Assembly (NCBI RefSeq): GCF_029223585.1
Contig: NZ_CP119424.1
Coordinates: 1,922,001-1,986,000 of the forward strand
Reading direction: 5' to 3'
Length of the DNA: 64,000 bases
From: Photobacterium sp. DA100
GTDB lineage: Bacteria > Pseudomonadota > Gammaproteobacteria > Enterobacterales > Vibrionaceae
In this document: piece after piece, positions 8,820 through 17,682 of the stretch
How the letters are laid out: each line of letters begins with the position of its first letter
Numbering within the stretch: position 1 is the stretch's first letter
Notes under the pieces: generated by a model
Seen by the model: only the letters and a program-made list of their open reading frames with translations
Told to the model about the DNA's origin: nothing
Database searches by the model: none
Made by a program: the position numbers and the translations under genes

Positions 8820-10273
8820 GCCATTTCCTCTAGAGAGGTGTTCACTTCCGCTTTCACCTCACGCAGGTAACGCTTCACGGCGGCGGCACTGGCTTTCGGA
8901 TCGGTCATCACCATAGGATCCAGCAGGTAGTCGGCCTGCTCTGGGGTAAGCAGTCCATCACCCAACACCACATCACGAACGGTACGGTTTTCCTCAAACG
9001 CTTTTACTGCGACTTTGCTGCCCACCTTGTAACCAAACAGGGTGGCAATCACTGTCGCCAGAGCCGTACTTTTCTCGGCATATTCACGGCATACCGCTTC
9101 ATTGGGTATCAAGTCTTTAAGGCATTTTTCAACAAACAGCGGGATGGCATTGGTCAGCAAAGTGCATGACTCGAACAAGGACTTGATAATCACCGGCTCC
9201 CAGACATTGAGATCAAGCTCGCCGCCTTCAACGGCCATGGTAATCGCGACATCGTTGCCAATAACCTGGTAGGCGATTTGGTTGATCAGCTCAGGCATCA
9301 CCGGATTGATCTTGCCCGGCATAATACTTGAACCAGGCTGAACCGCCGGGATCAACAGTTCATTGAAGCCGGCGCGAGGACCACTGCCCTGGATGCGGAA
9401 ATCTGTCGCCATCTTTGATAAAAACGCAGCCAACTTCTTCAGCTGAGCCGCAACTTCTAGATAGGCATCACCATTTTGCAACCCGTCGAAGAAATTTTCC
9501 TCAGCCACGAAAGGCTCATTGGTGATGGCCTGCAGCTCGATATACACCTGCTCAAGATAACCTTCGTGGGTCGACAGGCCGGTACCGACAGCGGTTGCAC
9601 CGAGTGGTAAATCCAAGTTTTGGTGGTTGGCGGCAATCAGCGCCTGATGCAACCGGCGAACTTGGTGGAGATAGCCACTGAACTGCTGGCCTAGGGTGAT
9701 AGGCACCGCATCCTGCAGGCAAGTACGGGCTAATTTAACCACATGGTCAAACGCCTGGGTCTTCTCTTCCAGCATGGCTTCAAGCGCCGCCACTTCGGCA
9801 ATTAGCGCGTGCAGATTCATACGGCAGGTCATCTTCATTGCCGCTGGGATAACGTCGTTGGTCGACTGGCCCATGTTGACGTGGGTGTTAGGGTGAACCA
9901 CCTCATACCCCTTGCTACCGGTCAGGATTTCATTGGCCCGGTTGGCGATGACTTCATTGGCATTCATGTTGGTTGAGGTGCCGCCGCCGCCCTGAAACAC
10001 ATCAATCGGGAATTGATCATCGAATTGTTTATCCATCACTTCCTGAGCAGCCTGGATGATGGCATCGGCAATGGTTTTGTCCAATGCACCAATCTGGCAA
10101 TTTGCCTTTGCCGCAGCCTGTTTGAGCGCCGCCACCGACCAAATGTAATGAGGGACCTCTGCTGCCGTACGGCCAGAGACCGCAAAGTTCTCGACCGCCC
10201 TTTGGGTCTGGATGCCATAGTAGGCCTCATTAGGTAACATCATTTCACCTAATACATCGACTTCTTTTCTCAT
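8816..10273 (-). CDS. aspA: Aspartase/fumarase-superfamily lyase (aspartate ammonia-lyase-like)
   Basis: Releases fumarate from a C4-amino-dicarboxylate by C-N lysis. The 485-aa protein has the three family signatures: GGGGTSTNMNANEV, GQSTNDVIPAAMK and the catalytic loop GSSIMPGKINPVMPE, plus SGPRAG. Best match in memory is to aspartase. It differs in the substrate-site helix, which reads ARTCLQDAVP where E. coli aspartase has GRTQLQDAVP. It is first in an operon with MmgE/PrpD and Dcu genes, and is probably a second, specialised copy, since the housekeeping aspA is usually next to other genes. The true substrate may be aspartate or an N-substituted aspartate; the gene symbol is therefore tentative. 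Confidence 0.8.
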   Translation of the reverse strand: MRKEVDVLGEMMLPNEAYYGIQTQRAVENFAVSGRTAAEVPHYIWSVAALKQAAAKANCQIGALDKTIADAIIQAAQEVMDKQFDDQFPIDVFQGGGGTSTNMNANEVIANRANEILTGSKGYEVVHPNTHVNMGQSTNDVIPAAMKMTCRMNLHALIAEVAALEAMLEEKTQAFDHVVKLARTCLQDAVPITLGQQFSGYLHQVRRLHQALIAANHQNLDLPLGATAVGTGLSTHEGYLEQVYIELQAITNEPFVAEENFFDGLQNGDAYLEVAAQLKKLAAFLSKMATDFRIQGSGPRAGFNELLIPAVQPGSSIMPGKINPVMPELINQIAYQVIGNDVAITMAVEGGELDLNVWEPVIIKSLFESCTLLTNAIPLFVEKCLKDLIPNEAVCREYAEKSTALATVIATLFGYKVGSKVAVKAFEENRTVRDVVLGDGLLTPEQADYLLDPMVMTDPKASAAAVKRYLREVKAEVNTSLEEMA

Positions 10274-10372
10274 TGCTCAATTCCACTGATTTGTTTAACT
10301 GGGGCAATTGTATTTCAGATGATGCACTGAAAATTTGAAGTCGGTCGGTACTTGATTAGCAGTCGGGAATAT

Positions 10373-10391
10373 AATTAATACTATTAGTTAA
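10373..10391. promoter_or_regulatory. Candidate LysR-type regulator site
   Basis: TTAA-N9-TTAA dyad in the 138-bp divergent intergenic region, just upstream of the LysR start. It fits the loose T-N11-A rule for LysR boxes. AT-rich, so chance occurrence is possible. Confidence 0.3.
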
Positions 10392-10411
10392 GCTTATAAT
10401 ACGAGCAAGTT

Positions 10412-11368
10412 ATGGATAATATTGCTTTTGATCTGCGCCAGTTACGTACCTTCATTTCCGTGGTTGAATCAGGCTCGTTCAGCCAAGCGGCCAAGCAACT
10501 CAACCTAACCCAGTCAGCGGTTTCCCAGCTTGTCCAAAGCCTCGAGCACGCCCTTGACAGCAAACTGCTCGACCGCAGCAAGCGGCCAATCCAGCTGACT
10601 ATTTCCGGCCGAGAACTCTATGAGCAAGGCAGCAAGCTCCTCATCGAGTCGCGCAAGCTGCAAGACTGGATGCACTCGATAGAAAAAGGGAAATTGCCGC
10701 GGCTGCGGCTGGGCATGGTGGATTCAGTGACCCAACTGGCCGGTATTGAGATCCTCAAGTACCTGCAGCCCAAGGTGGCCCATGTCCATCAGGTGACCGG
10801 CACGGCGCCAGAGCTGCTGGCTTCGCTACAGGCGGGCAAGAGCGATATCATCATTACTATGGCGAACCAGGATGTCCCGCAGAGCTTGGCTATGGTGCCT
10901 TTGCTGAACGAGCAGTATGTCATCGTCACTCCCAAAGACTGGCAACAGCAAGACATCAAAAGCCTGGCTGGCTGCCAACCTTATATCGGCTATGAAAACT
11001 GGACGCCGACCGGTACCCAGACCAATAACTGGCTTAAATGGCGCAATATCAATGTCACCAGCCAGTACTCACTGGATCGAGCTGATAATGTCCTGGGCAT
11101 GGTCGCCGAAGGGCTGGGCTGGTCACTGACAACCCCCACCTTCCTCGCCCGCCAGCTCAACTTGTTGGATCATGTCGACTGCCACCCTCTTCCGCCACCA
11201 AGCATGACCCGCCAACTGGTAGTGATTTCCCGCAAAGGCGAATCTGACAGTCTACTGCAGCAGTTTGTCACCGATGTGCGCGATATTATCCTCAACCAGA
11301 AAGTCTTTGAGGTGCAAAGCCGGTGGAAATGGATGTCTGTCGGACTAAACCAAAGCCCAAATCAATGA
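10412..11368 (+). CDS. LysR-family transcriptional regulator
   Basis: Typical 318-aa LTTR. An N-terminal winged HTH (FISVVESGSFSQAAKQLNLT then QSAVSQLVQSLE, about residues 13-45) is followed by a two-lobed inducer-binding domain (LRLGMVDSVTQ onward). It diverges from the aspA-like operon, 138 bp away, and almost certainly controls it in response to a dicarboxylate-type ligand; that target is inferred from layout. It lies upstream of the sugar ABC genes on the same strand, but the gap of about 140 bp suggests a separate promoter for those. Confidence 0.9.
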   Translation: MDNIAFDLRQLRTFISVVESGSFSQAAKQLNLTQSAVSQLVQSLEHALDSKLLDRSKRPIQLTISGRELYEQGSKLLIESRKLQDWMHSIEKGKLPRLRLGMVDSVTQLAGIEILKYLQPKVAHVHQVTGTAPELLASLQAGKSDIIITMANQDVPQSLAMVPLLNEQYVIVTPKDWQQQDIKSLAGCQPYIGYENWTPTGTQTNNWLKWRNINVTSQYSLDRADNVLGMVAEGLGWSLTTPTFLARQLNLLDHVDCHPLPPPSMTRQLVVISRKGESDSLLQQFVTDVRDIILNQKVFEVQSRWKWMSVGLNQSPNQ

Positions 11369-11508
11369 TGCAGATTGGGGTATACGTCAAACTTTCTGAC
11401 AAAAGGCATGCCATAAGATCTTAGTTTTCAGTGCTTTATTTTGATTCTGGCGACCAATGGTAGCAGTATCATGTGCAATTAGTATATATGAAGCTCTGGA
11501 GTATCAAG

Positions 11509-12525
11509 ATGACCGACAAGCTCAGAACATTATTCCGCAAACAAACACGTAAATCCCACCTCGCCGTGGCCGCCGTATTACTGGCGACAACATCGCTATC
11601 GGTGCCTGCTGCCCCTTCGGGAAAGGATATGTCCATTTGGTTTGATGTCGGGGGGCCTGTCGGTGGCCCATACGCGACGGTGGTGCAGAATGGTGCGGTT
11701 CAAGCAGCTGAAGATCTCGGCGTCGACTTGCGAGTTGTCTATTCCGACTGGCAGCCGCAGAAGATGGTCGAAAACTTCAAGCAGGCCCTTGCAGCCAAGC
11801 CAACCGGTATCGTTGTGATGGGGCACCCTGGTGACAGCGCCTACCAGCCTTTGATCGACGAAGCCTATAGCAAAGGCATCAAGGTCACCGCAGTTGATAC
11901 CGCCCTGCCGCAAACCATGGCAGGCAAACAGGCTGAAGGCTTTGGCTATGTCGGTGTCAGCAATGCCGAGCGCGGTGTACAGCTCGCCAATCAAGCGCTT
12001 CGCAAAGGGCATTTCAAGGCCGGTGACCGCGCCATGGTATGGGGAATTAAAGATATTGCCGAGCGCAGCGATTCTACCCGAGGGCTGATCTCCACCCTCG
12101 AAAAGGCCGGGCTTAACGTTGACTTCATCCAGATTTCACCGGAAGTCGATAAAGATCCATCCCTTGGCACCAGCGCGCTATCGGCCTATCTGGCCCGCAC
12201 CCCAGACGTGAAATTAATCATGGTCGACCACGGCGCACTAACCTCGCAGATGGGCAACTTCCTACGTAACGCGGGGGTACGTCCCAACGAGCTGTTTGTC
12301 GCTGGCTTCAGCCTCTCGCCAGCTACTGCCGATGCCATCAAAACCGGCTATGTCCAACTGGCAGCAGATAGCCAACCCTACCTAATGGGTTACTTATCCG
12401 TGGTACAGGTGGTACTGAGCAAGCGCTATGGTTTCTCCGGCCTAGATATCAATACCGGCGCGGGCTTCGTCACTGCCGATAACATCGACTTCATTGCTCC
12501 ACTAGCGGCCAAAGGCATCCGTTAA
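11509..12525 (+). CDS. Sugar ABC transporter substrate-binding protein (CUT2/Peripla_BP_4 type)
   Basis: Periplasmic sugar-binding lipid-free protein of the ribose/galactose-binding class. The ATG at 11509 is preferred over the upstream GTG at 11473 because TGGAG lies at good spacing, giving 338 aa with a cleavable signal peptide (hydrophobic AVAAVLLATTSLSVPAAP). The mature part shows the family pattern: a first strand IWFDVGGPVGGPY, GIVVMGHPGD, KVTAVDTALP, then FVAGFSLSP and a final VTADNID. It is the first gene of the importer operon, joined to the ATPase gene by a TAATG overlap. Ligand probably an alpha-galactoside or related sugar, inferred from the GH4 gene downstream. Confidence 0.87.
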   Translation: MTDKLRTLFRKQTRKSHLAVAAVLLATTSLSVPAAPSGKDMSIWFDVGGPVGGPYATVVQNGAVQAAEDLGVDLRVVYSDWQPQKMVENFKQALAAKPTGIVVMGHPGDSAYQPLIDEAYSKGIKVTAVDTALPQTMAGKQAEGFGYVGVSNAERGVQLANQALRKGHFKAGDRAMVWGIKDIAERSDSTRGLISTLEKAGLNVDFIQISPEVDKDPSLGTSALSAYLARTPDVKLIMVDHGALTSQMGNFLRNAGVRPNELFVAGFSLSPATADAIKTGYVQLAADSQPYLMGYLSVVQVVLSKRYGFSGLDINTGAGFVTADNIDFIAPLAAKGIR

Positions 12526-13295
12526 TGGCTGACAATGTGCTTGAAATCTCGGGGCTGAACAAGTGGTTCGGCCCCGTCCACGCGTTAAAACATATTCACT
12601 TTTCCCTCAAGCGCGGTGAAGTCTGTGCCCTGCTCGGCGATAATGGCGCGGGTAAATCAACCCTGATCAAATTAATCAGCGGAGCCGAGACCATTGAACA
12701 GGAGGCGTTGCAACAAGGGCGAATCAAGGTTGACGGCCAAGCCGTTGACTTAAAACGCTACAACGTGAAAATGGCCCGCCAGCTGGGCATCGAAACAGTC
12801 TATCAATCCGGGTCTTTGGGCGAGCAGCAAAGTGTGTGGCGCAACCTGTTTCTGGGACGTCATCTTCGCAACAGGTTTGGCTTTATCGATCAGAAAAAAG
12901 AGCGCCGGCAGGCTGAGGCTCTGCTGAGAAAGCTCGACTTCCGCGGAGTGGGCGCCAACATCGACACACCGGTAAACCTGCTGTCAGGCGGCGAGCGCCA
13001 GGGACTGGCAATTGGCCGGGCAATGCTGTTCGATGCCAGCGTGGTGATCTTGGATGAACCAACGACGGCACTGTCAGTCGGCGAAGTCGACAAGGTACTG
13101 TGCTTTATTGAAACATTGCGTGAACAAAACCGGGCCTGCCTGCTGATCACCCACAATATGAACGATGCCTTCCGGGTCGCCGACCGTTTTGTGGTGATGG
13201 ATCGGGGACAAATCGTCGCCGAGTACCACAAGGCCGAAATGACCCAGGAAGCCTTGCACCGGGCATTGCTCGATGCGATTGGGAGGGGCGCATGA
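12525..13295 (+). CDS. Sugar ABC transporter ATP-binding protein, single domain
   Basis: Cytoplasmic nucleotide-binding subunit. Walker A GDNGAGKST (about residue 38), signature LSGGERQGLAIGRAM, Walker B VVILDEPTTALS and the switch His in LLITHNM are all present. Length 256 aa means one ATPase domain, like FrcA, rather than the fused double domain of RbsA/MglA usual for CUT2 importers. It overlaps the binding-protein gene by one base (TAATG) and the permease gene by 4 nt (ATGA), so the three subunits are translated together. Confidence 0.9.
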   Translation: MADNVLEISGLNKWFGPVHALKHIHFSLKRGEVCALLGDNGAGKSTLIKLISGAETIEQEALQQGRIKVDGQAVDLKRYNVKMARQLGIETVYQSGSLGEQQSVWRNLFLGRHLRNRFGFIDQKKERRQAEALLRKLDFRGVGANIDTPVNLLSGGERQGLAIGRAMLFDASVVILDEPTTALSVGEVDKVLCFIETLREQNRACLLITHNMNDAFRVADRFVVMDRGQIVAEYHKAEMTQEALHRALLDAIGRGA

Positions 13296-14278
13296 TGACG
13301 TTTCTCTCCCGCCACCGCATCCCGGCACTGACGGCCTTGATCCTGGTATCGCTGTGGTCAATCTTTGCCTACCTCAGTCCGCAGACGTTCTTCAACCTGC
13401 GTATCTACACCTCTTTCATGTCGACCATCCCATTCACGGCGATGCTGGCGTTTGCACTGACCCTACTGATCATTGCCCGAGAGATCGACATGAGCTTCCC
13501 GTCGGTGGTAGCCCTCGGCGGCTATGTGTTTGCCGCCCTGTTCAAGGCTACCCAGTCGCCGCTTATCGCCTTAGCTGGTGCCCTGATAGCCGGTATTGCC
13601 TGCGGGGTACTTAACGGATGTCTCGTCGTGGTATTTCGGATCCCATCGATCATCGCCACCATCGGTACCCAGTTCTTCCTCGGCGGGCTGACGACCGTCC
13701 TCGCCGACGGTATCGCAATGAGTATTCCCGAGGTGCGACAAACCCTGCTTCACAGCCTTCTGGTCGGCCGTATTGCCGAGGTTATTCCGGTCCAGGTGCT
13801 ATGGGCGGGTGCCTTGCTGTTGGTGCTATGGCTGTTGCTGGCTTGGCACGTGTTCGGCGACAACATCAACTTCATCGGCGATAACCCGAGGGCGGCAAGA
13901 GTGATGGGCGTGCCCGTTGAGCGCACCCGGATGCTGCTGTTCATGCAGATGGGCGCTATTTCGGCGCTAGTCGGGACATTTGTCAGTTTGGAGATGAGCA
14001 GTTGGTGGCCGAACCAAGGGCAGGGTTACATGCTGCTGGTCTTCGCCTCGGTATTCATTGGCGGTACCTCCGTGCTCGGCGGCCGCGGCACCCTGCTCGG
14101 CACGCTATTTGGCGCCTGCATCATTGGTATTCTCGAAGCCGGAATCATCAGCGCGGGATTGGCCGGCTTTTGGACCCGTCTGATCTACGGCGTGATCATC
14201 CTGCTTTCTTTGGTGGTACACAGCATCCTCCTCAAGCAAAACTCGGGGACTTGGCGCAGGCTAGTGACCAAAACATAG
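13292..14278 (+). CDS. Sugar ABC transporter permease (CUT2 type)
   Basis: Integral inner-membrane subunit, 328 aa, with about eight to ten hydrophobic segments. Shows the RbsC/FrcB-family hallmarks: LIIAREIDMSFPSVVALGGY, GVLNGCLVVVFRIPSIIATIGT and VFIGGTSVLGGRGTLLGTLFG, the last holding the GG-S-x-x-GG motif near the ATPase contact. Overlaps the ATPase gene by 4 nt. Together with the binding protein and ATPase it forms a complete importer. Confidence 0.9.
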   Translation: MMTFLSRHRIPALTALILVSLWSIFAYLSPQTFFNLRIYTSFMSTIPFTAMLAFALTLLIIAREIDMSFPSVVALGGYVFAALFKATQSPLIALAGALIAGIACGVLNGCLVVVFRIPSIIATIGTQFFLGGLTTVLADGIAMSIPEVRQTLLHSLLVGRIAEVIPVQVLWAGALLLVLWLLLAWHVFGDNINFIGDNPRAARVMGVPVERTRMLLFMQMGAISALVGTFVSLEMSSWWPNQGQGYMLLVFASVFIGGTSVLGGRGTLLGTLFGACIIGILEAGIISAGLAGFWTRLIYGVIILLSLVVHSILLKQNSGTWRRLVTKT

Positions 14279-14361
14279 CGGCACGGATCCACCCTGCGGT
14301 ATTGCGGCCCTCAAGGTAAATGGCTTTCAAAGTAAACGGTTTTCAAACCAAAGGATTCGAT

Positions 14362-15726
14362 ATGGCACAAATAACAATTATTGGGGCGGGCAGCGTCATG
14401 TTCACCCGCCAGATTTGCTCCGCATTGCTGTCCTACCCATCACTGGCAGGCTCCACCCTGATGCTGATGGATATCCAGCCCGACGTACTTTCCCGTAGCG
14501 GACAAGTTGTGGCAAAAATGGTCGAGCAGGCCAATTATCCCGTCACGGTGAAAATGTCCACCGACCAACGGGAGGCCTTGCAAGGCGCTGACTTTGTGAT
14601 CAACGCCATTCAGGTTGGAGGCCTGGAGCCATGGCGACTTGATATGGATATCCCAGCAAAATACGGCGTTATCCAAGAAGTTGGCGACACCATGGGGCCG
14701 GGAGGGATTTTCAGGGCACTGCGCCATATACCACCGATGCTGGCGATACTGCGTGATATGGAGCAGATCTGCCCCGATGCCCTGTTTATCAACTACGCCA
14801 ACCCGCTGGCCCCGCTCACCTGGGCCGCCAAGGACTTCAGCCCGGTCAGCTCTGTCGGGCTGTGCTACGGCGTACGCTATACCGCCGCACAGCTGGCCGG
14901 CTATCTCGGACAGGGACCGTGGGTTGATCACCCCTCAACCCCAGAGAAGTGGCAACGGCTAATGTACCATGAGGTGCCCGAACATATCGATTACGAGTTT
15001 GCCGGCATCAACCACATGACCTGGATAACTAAAATGCAGGCAGAGGGTAAGGATCTTCTGGCAAACCTTGGTGATATCACTAAAGACCCGAAGGTCTACC
15101 GGGCTGACGGCGTGCGCTGCGAAATGCTCAAATTCTTCGGCTACTGGTGTACTGAAAATCACTGGCATTGCAGCGATTATGTGCCCTATTTCAGGAAAAA
15201 CGAAGCGATGATCAACCACTTCCTTCCTGAGCGCTGGAACCTGCTGGCACTGGAGGAACAGGTGCATAGTGCAGGCAAAGCCGAAATCGATGCCCAGCTT
15301 GCGGGCAAAGCGAAGTTTGTCATCGCACCCAACATGCTCAATGCGCCCAAGCTGATCAATGCGATGCTCAGCGGTGAGCGTACCCGCATCAACGGCAATG
15401 TCGCCAACCACCAGCCTGATGGTCTGCTGATCGACAACCTGCCACAGAACTGTGTGGTCGAAGTCCCTATTTGGGTCGATCAAAAAGGTCTCCAACCTCA
15501 GCACATGGGCCGCCTGCCGACCCAGTGCGCCAGCCTGATCAAGACCAACACCGCGGTGCAGGAGCTGATTGTCGAAGCCGCCCTCAGCCATAACCTCGAA
15601 GCGGCCCGCTACGCGTTGGCATTGGATCCGGTCACGGCTTCCATCTGCACCCTGTCGCAAATAGATGGGATGTTCAGTGAATTAGTTGACGCCCAGCAAC
15701 CTTGGTTGAAGAGTTACAAGCACTAA
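14362..15726 (+). CDS. GH4-family glycosidase (alpha-galactosidase/6-phospho-glycosidase type)
   Basis: NAD- and metal-dependent glycosidase of family GH4, acting by redox elimination in the cytoplasm. The N-terminal Rossmann motif TIIGAGSVMF, MLMDIQ, the NAIQVGG block, QEVGDTMGPGG, FINYANPLAPLTWA, and the metal ligands in VGLCYGVRY (Cys) and GINHMTWI (His) are all visible. Start chosen at 14362 because the family begins at the Rossmann strand and AAAGGA precedes it; an in-frame ATG at 14320 would add 14 residues. Transport by ABC rather than PTS favours an unphosphorylated substrate (alpha-galactosidase or alpha-glucuronidase branch). It follows the permease by about 80 bp and is presumably in the same operon. 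Confidence 0.85.
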   Translation: MAQITIIGAGSVMFTRQICSALLSYPSLAGSTLMLMDIQPDVLSRSGQVVAKMVEQANYPVTVKMSTDQREALQGADFVINAIQVGGLEPWRLDMDIPAKYGVIQEVGDTMGPGGIFRALRHIPPMLAILRDMEQICPDALFINYANPLAPLTWAAKDFSPVSSVGLCYGVRYTAAQLAGYLGQGPWVDHPSTPEKWQRLMYHEVPEHIDYEFAGINHMTWITKMQAEGKDLLANLGDITKDPKVYRADGVRCEMLKFFGYWCTENHWHCSDYVPYFRKNEAMINHFLPERWNLLALEEQVHSAGKAEIDAQLAGKAKFVIAPNMLNAPKLINAMLSGERTRINGNVANHQPDGLLIDNLPQNCVVEVPIWVDQKGLQPQHMGRLPTQCASLIKTNTAVQELIVEAALSHNLEAARYALALDPVTASICTLSQIDGMFSELVDAQQPWLKSYKH

Positions 15727-15741
15727 ACCCTAACCCAAAAA

Positions 15742-15778
15742 AAACGGCAGGCTTCGCACATAGCGGAGCCTGCCGTTT
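15742..15778. terminator. Bidirectional terminator between the GH4 gene and the MerR-fusion gene
   Basis: Twelve-bp perfect stem AAACGGCAGGCT/AGCCTGCCGTTT. On the minus strand it is followed by eight T, on the plus strand by TTTCACTTTC, so it can stop both convergent transcripts. Confidence 0.85.
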
Positions 15779-15820
15779 CACTTTCACATCTCTCCAAGCC
15801 CAGCAGGCATGGTTTCAACT

Positions 15821-16990
15821 TTATCTTTTTTGCAGGATAAACACCTGGTAGCCGAACTGCTCGAACCCCTGGTGATAGATATCCAATTCGGTCTGGATAT
15901 CCTTGATCGCCTGCGACTCGGCCAAGGTCTCTTTCAGCTCGTTGACCCGTAACTGGAGTGGCACAAAATACGCCTGCCACGCCTCATCACTCAAGGCGAA
16001 GCTCCCCAGCACGTGATAACCTGCCGCCTGCGCCTGTTTGAGGCGCTCTTCAACGGTGGTCATGTCCGGGTATTCTTTGTTCCAAAACGCCTGCCTTTGT
16101 GCACTTGGGTTGTCGCAATGCCAAACCAGATCGCTCAGCACCAATACGCCTTTCTCTTTCAGCAACGGGCGCCACTGCTTGAAAGCTTTGTTCACTCCCA
16201 TGATATAGGCACAGCCCTCGGCCCAGATCACATCGAAGCTACTATTGCTAAATGGCAGGTCGGTCATGCTGGCACACTGGGTAATAACTTTATCTTCAAC
16301 ACCAGCCTCAACAGCGCGCTCTCGCAGCCTGCTAAGAGCGTCTTCATGGTTGTCGACCGCAGTGATCACCGCATCGGACTGGTTCGCAAGCACTGTCGTT
16401 GCAATGCCCTGACCACACCCGATCTCCAAGATTGTCTGCGGCACTGATGGCAGCAGATTGAAGGCCTTGATCGTTTCGGCCTCCAAGCCCGGTCCCCAGC
16501 GATCTAGGCTTTCAAATATCGTGTTGAAGTCCGCCATATATTGTTCGTGTGTATTCATGTCTTTTGATAACCACTTCAGTCTCAGGGCCTGTTTCTCATC
16601 AAACCCCTGCTTTATCAACCAATCCAAATGCGCATCCGGGGCAGTCTGCTCCAACGACTGGTGCCACGTCGTCATGTCCGACTCGCCCAGCATCGCGGCG
16701 AGCAAATTCCGTGATTGCTGTTTGTGGGCGATCTCTTCATCAAGCTGCTGCATGCGGCTGAGCAGCAATTGGCGGTCGACCTTGGCTTCCAGGCAAGCCT
16801 GGCACTCCTTGAGGGTCAACCCGCCAGCCTGCAGCTGCTGCAACAAGCGCAAGCGCTGCAGATCCCGCTCGCTATAGCTGCGGTAACCGTTGTCGAGCCG
16901 CTTACCGGCAATCAAGCCTAGCTTCTCGTAGTACAGCAATGTTGAGCGCGACAGGCCCACTTGCTCTGCTAATTCTGAAATCCGATACAT
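15821..16990 (-). CDS. MerR-family regulator fused to a SAM-dependent methyltransferase
   Basis: Two-domain protein. Residues 1-70 are a MerR winged helix (YRISELAEQVGLSRSTLLYY, RSYSERDLQRL) with its dimerising helix to about 115. From about 190 a class-I methyltransferase follows: motif I ILEIGCGQG, AVDNHEDAL as motif II, then DLPFSNSSFDVIWAEGCAY. The ATG at 16990 with AGGG upstream is preferred to a TTG six bases earlier. Where MerR proteins normally sense metals or drugs, the C-terminal part here is an enzyme-like domain, so it may methylate and thereby detect or inactivate a small molecule. No partner gene is adjacent; the target promoter is unknown. Confidence 0.85.
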   Translation of the reverse strand: MYRISELAEQVGLSRSTLLYYEKLGLIAGKRLDNGYRSYSERDLQRLRLLQQLQAGGLTLKECQACLEAKVDRQLLLSRMQQLDEEIAHKQQSRNLLAAMLGESDMTTWHQSLEQTAPDAHLDWLIKQGFDEKQALRLKWLSKDMNTHEQYMADFNTIFESLDRWGPGLEAETIKAFNLLPSVPQTILEIGCGQGIATTVLANQSDAVITAVDNHEDALSRLRERAVEAGVEDKVITQCASMTDLPFSNSSFDVIWAEGCAYIMGVNKAFKQWRPLLKEKGVLVLSDLVWHCDNPSAQRQAFWNKEYPDMTTVEERLKQAQAAGYHVLGSFALSDEAWQAYFVPLQLRVNELKETLAESQAIKDIQTELDIYHQGFEQFGYQVFILQKR

Positions 16991-17082
16991 GGCCAAGCCC
17001 TATGCAATGAAGTCGCTACCTTAAACTATGAAGCTATAGACAGGTCAACAGTCAAACAATCAGCGTTGTTTCTTCAGCATCT

Positions 17083-17493
17083 CTAATAGCCAAAGCCAAA
17101 CCCGTTTGCCGAGCTTTCCCGCTCCATCTCTATCACAAAAGCATCATGGCCATACTGGTACTGCTGCCTAAATTCATTGCCATGTGGCAACCCGTCGCAG
17201 ATACCGAAATAGTTTTGGCCTGACTTGCCCAGTTGCCACGCCTTGTCGACGTCACAGTATTCAGCGCGGCCCATTTCATAACCGACGCTGTATTTTTGTT
17301 GCGCTGCCAATAAGTCGCCGTTTGCCAACGAAGAGAGATCCCTCACCCGGTGGCCCTTGAGCGCATCTTGCTCACCCAGCGACTGCCAGTCGTTGGCCGC
17401 GACATAGCTATCGACGTAATTGGTACTGCATGCACTCAGAGCCAGCACCATGAAAGGGCCAGCCAGTGCTCGTATCAGATTTTTGTTATGCAT
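17083..17493 (-). CDS. DUF2799 lipoprotein
   Basis: A 136-aa outer-membrane-type lipoprotein with signal peptide and lipobox LSAC (Cys at about 22). The mature part has the DUF2799 pattern: WQSLGEQDALKG, YSVGYEMGRAEYCDVDKAWQLGKSG, then GNEFRQQYQYG. The family is widespread in Vibrionaceae and enterics and has no established function. Monocistronic. Confidence 0.85.
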   Translation of the reverse strand: MHNKNLIRALAGPFMVLALSACSTNYVDSYVAANDWQSLGEQDALKGHRVRDLSSLANGDLLAAQQKYSVGYEMGRAEYCDVDKAWQLGKSGQNYFGICDGLPHGNEFRQQYQYGHDAFVIEMERESSANGFGFGY

Positions 17494-17645
17494 TAATGTT
17501 TATCCAAACAAGAAATGTCAGCAATGGATAATTATGGCACAGGCCAATAGTGTTTTTATATCAATCAATAAGACGTATTCGAGCAGTACTCTTAGTAACG
17601 TTTGTGCCAATGCAGGAAGGGGAAGCAGGAAAGAACAACAATAAA

Positions 17646-17666
17646 CTGCCGGTGGGCTACCGGCAG
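17646..17666 (-). terminator. Terminator after the 27-aa peptide gene
   Basis: Perfect 8-bp stem CTGCCGGT/ACCGGCAG with a five-base loop, followed on the minus strand by TTTATTGTTGTT. It lies 17 bp past the stop codon of the small ORF at 17683, which supports that ORF. Confidence 0.7.
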
Positions 17667-17682
17667 TGAATGAACAATGTTA

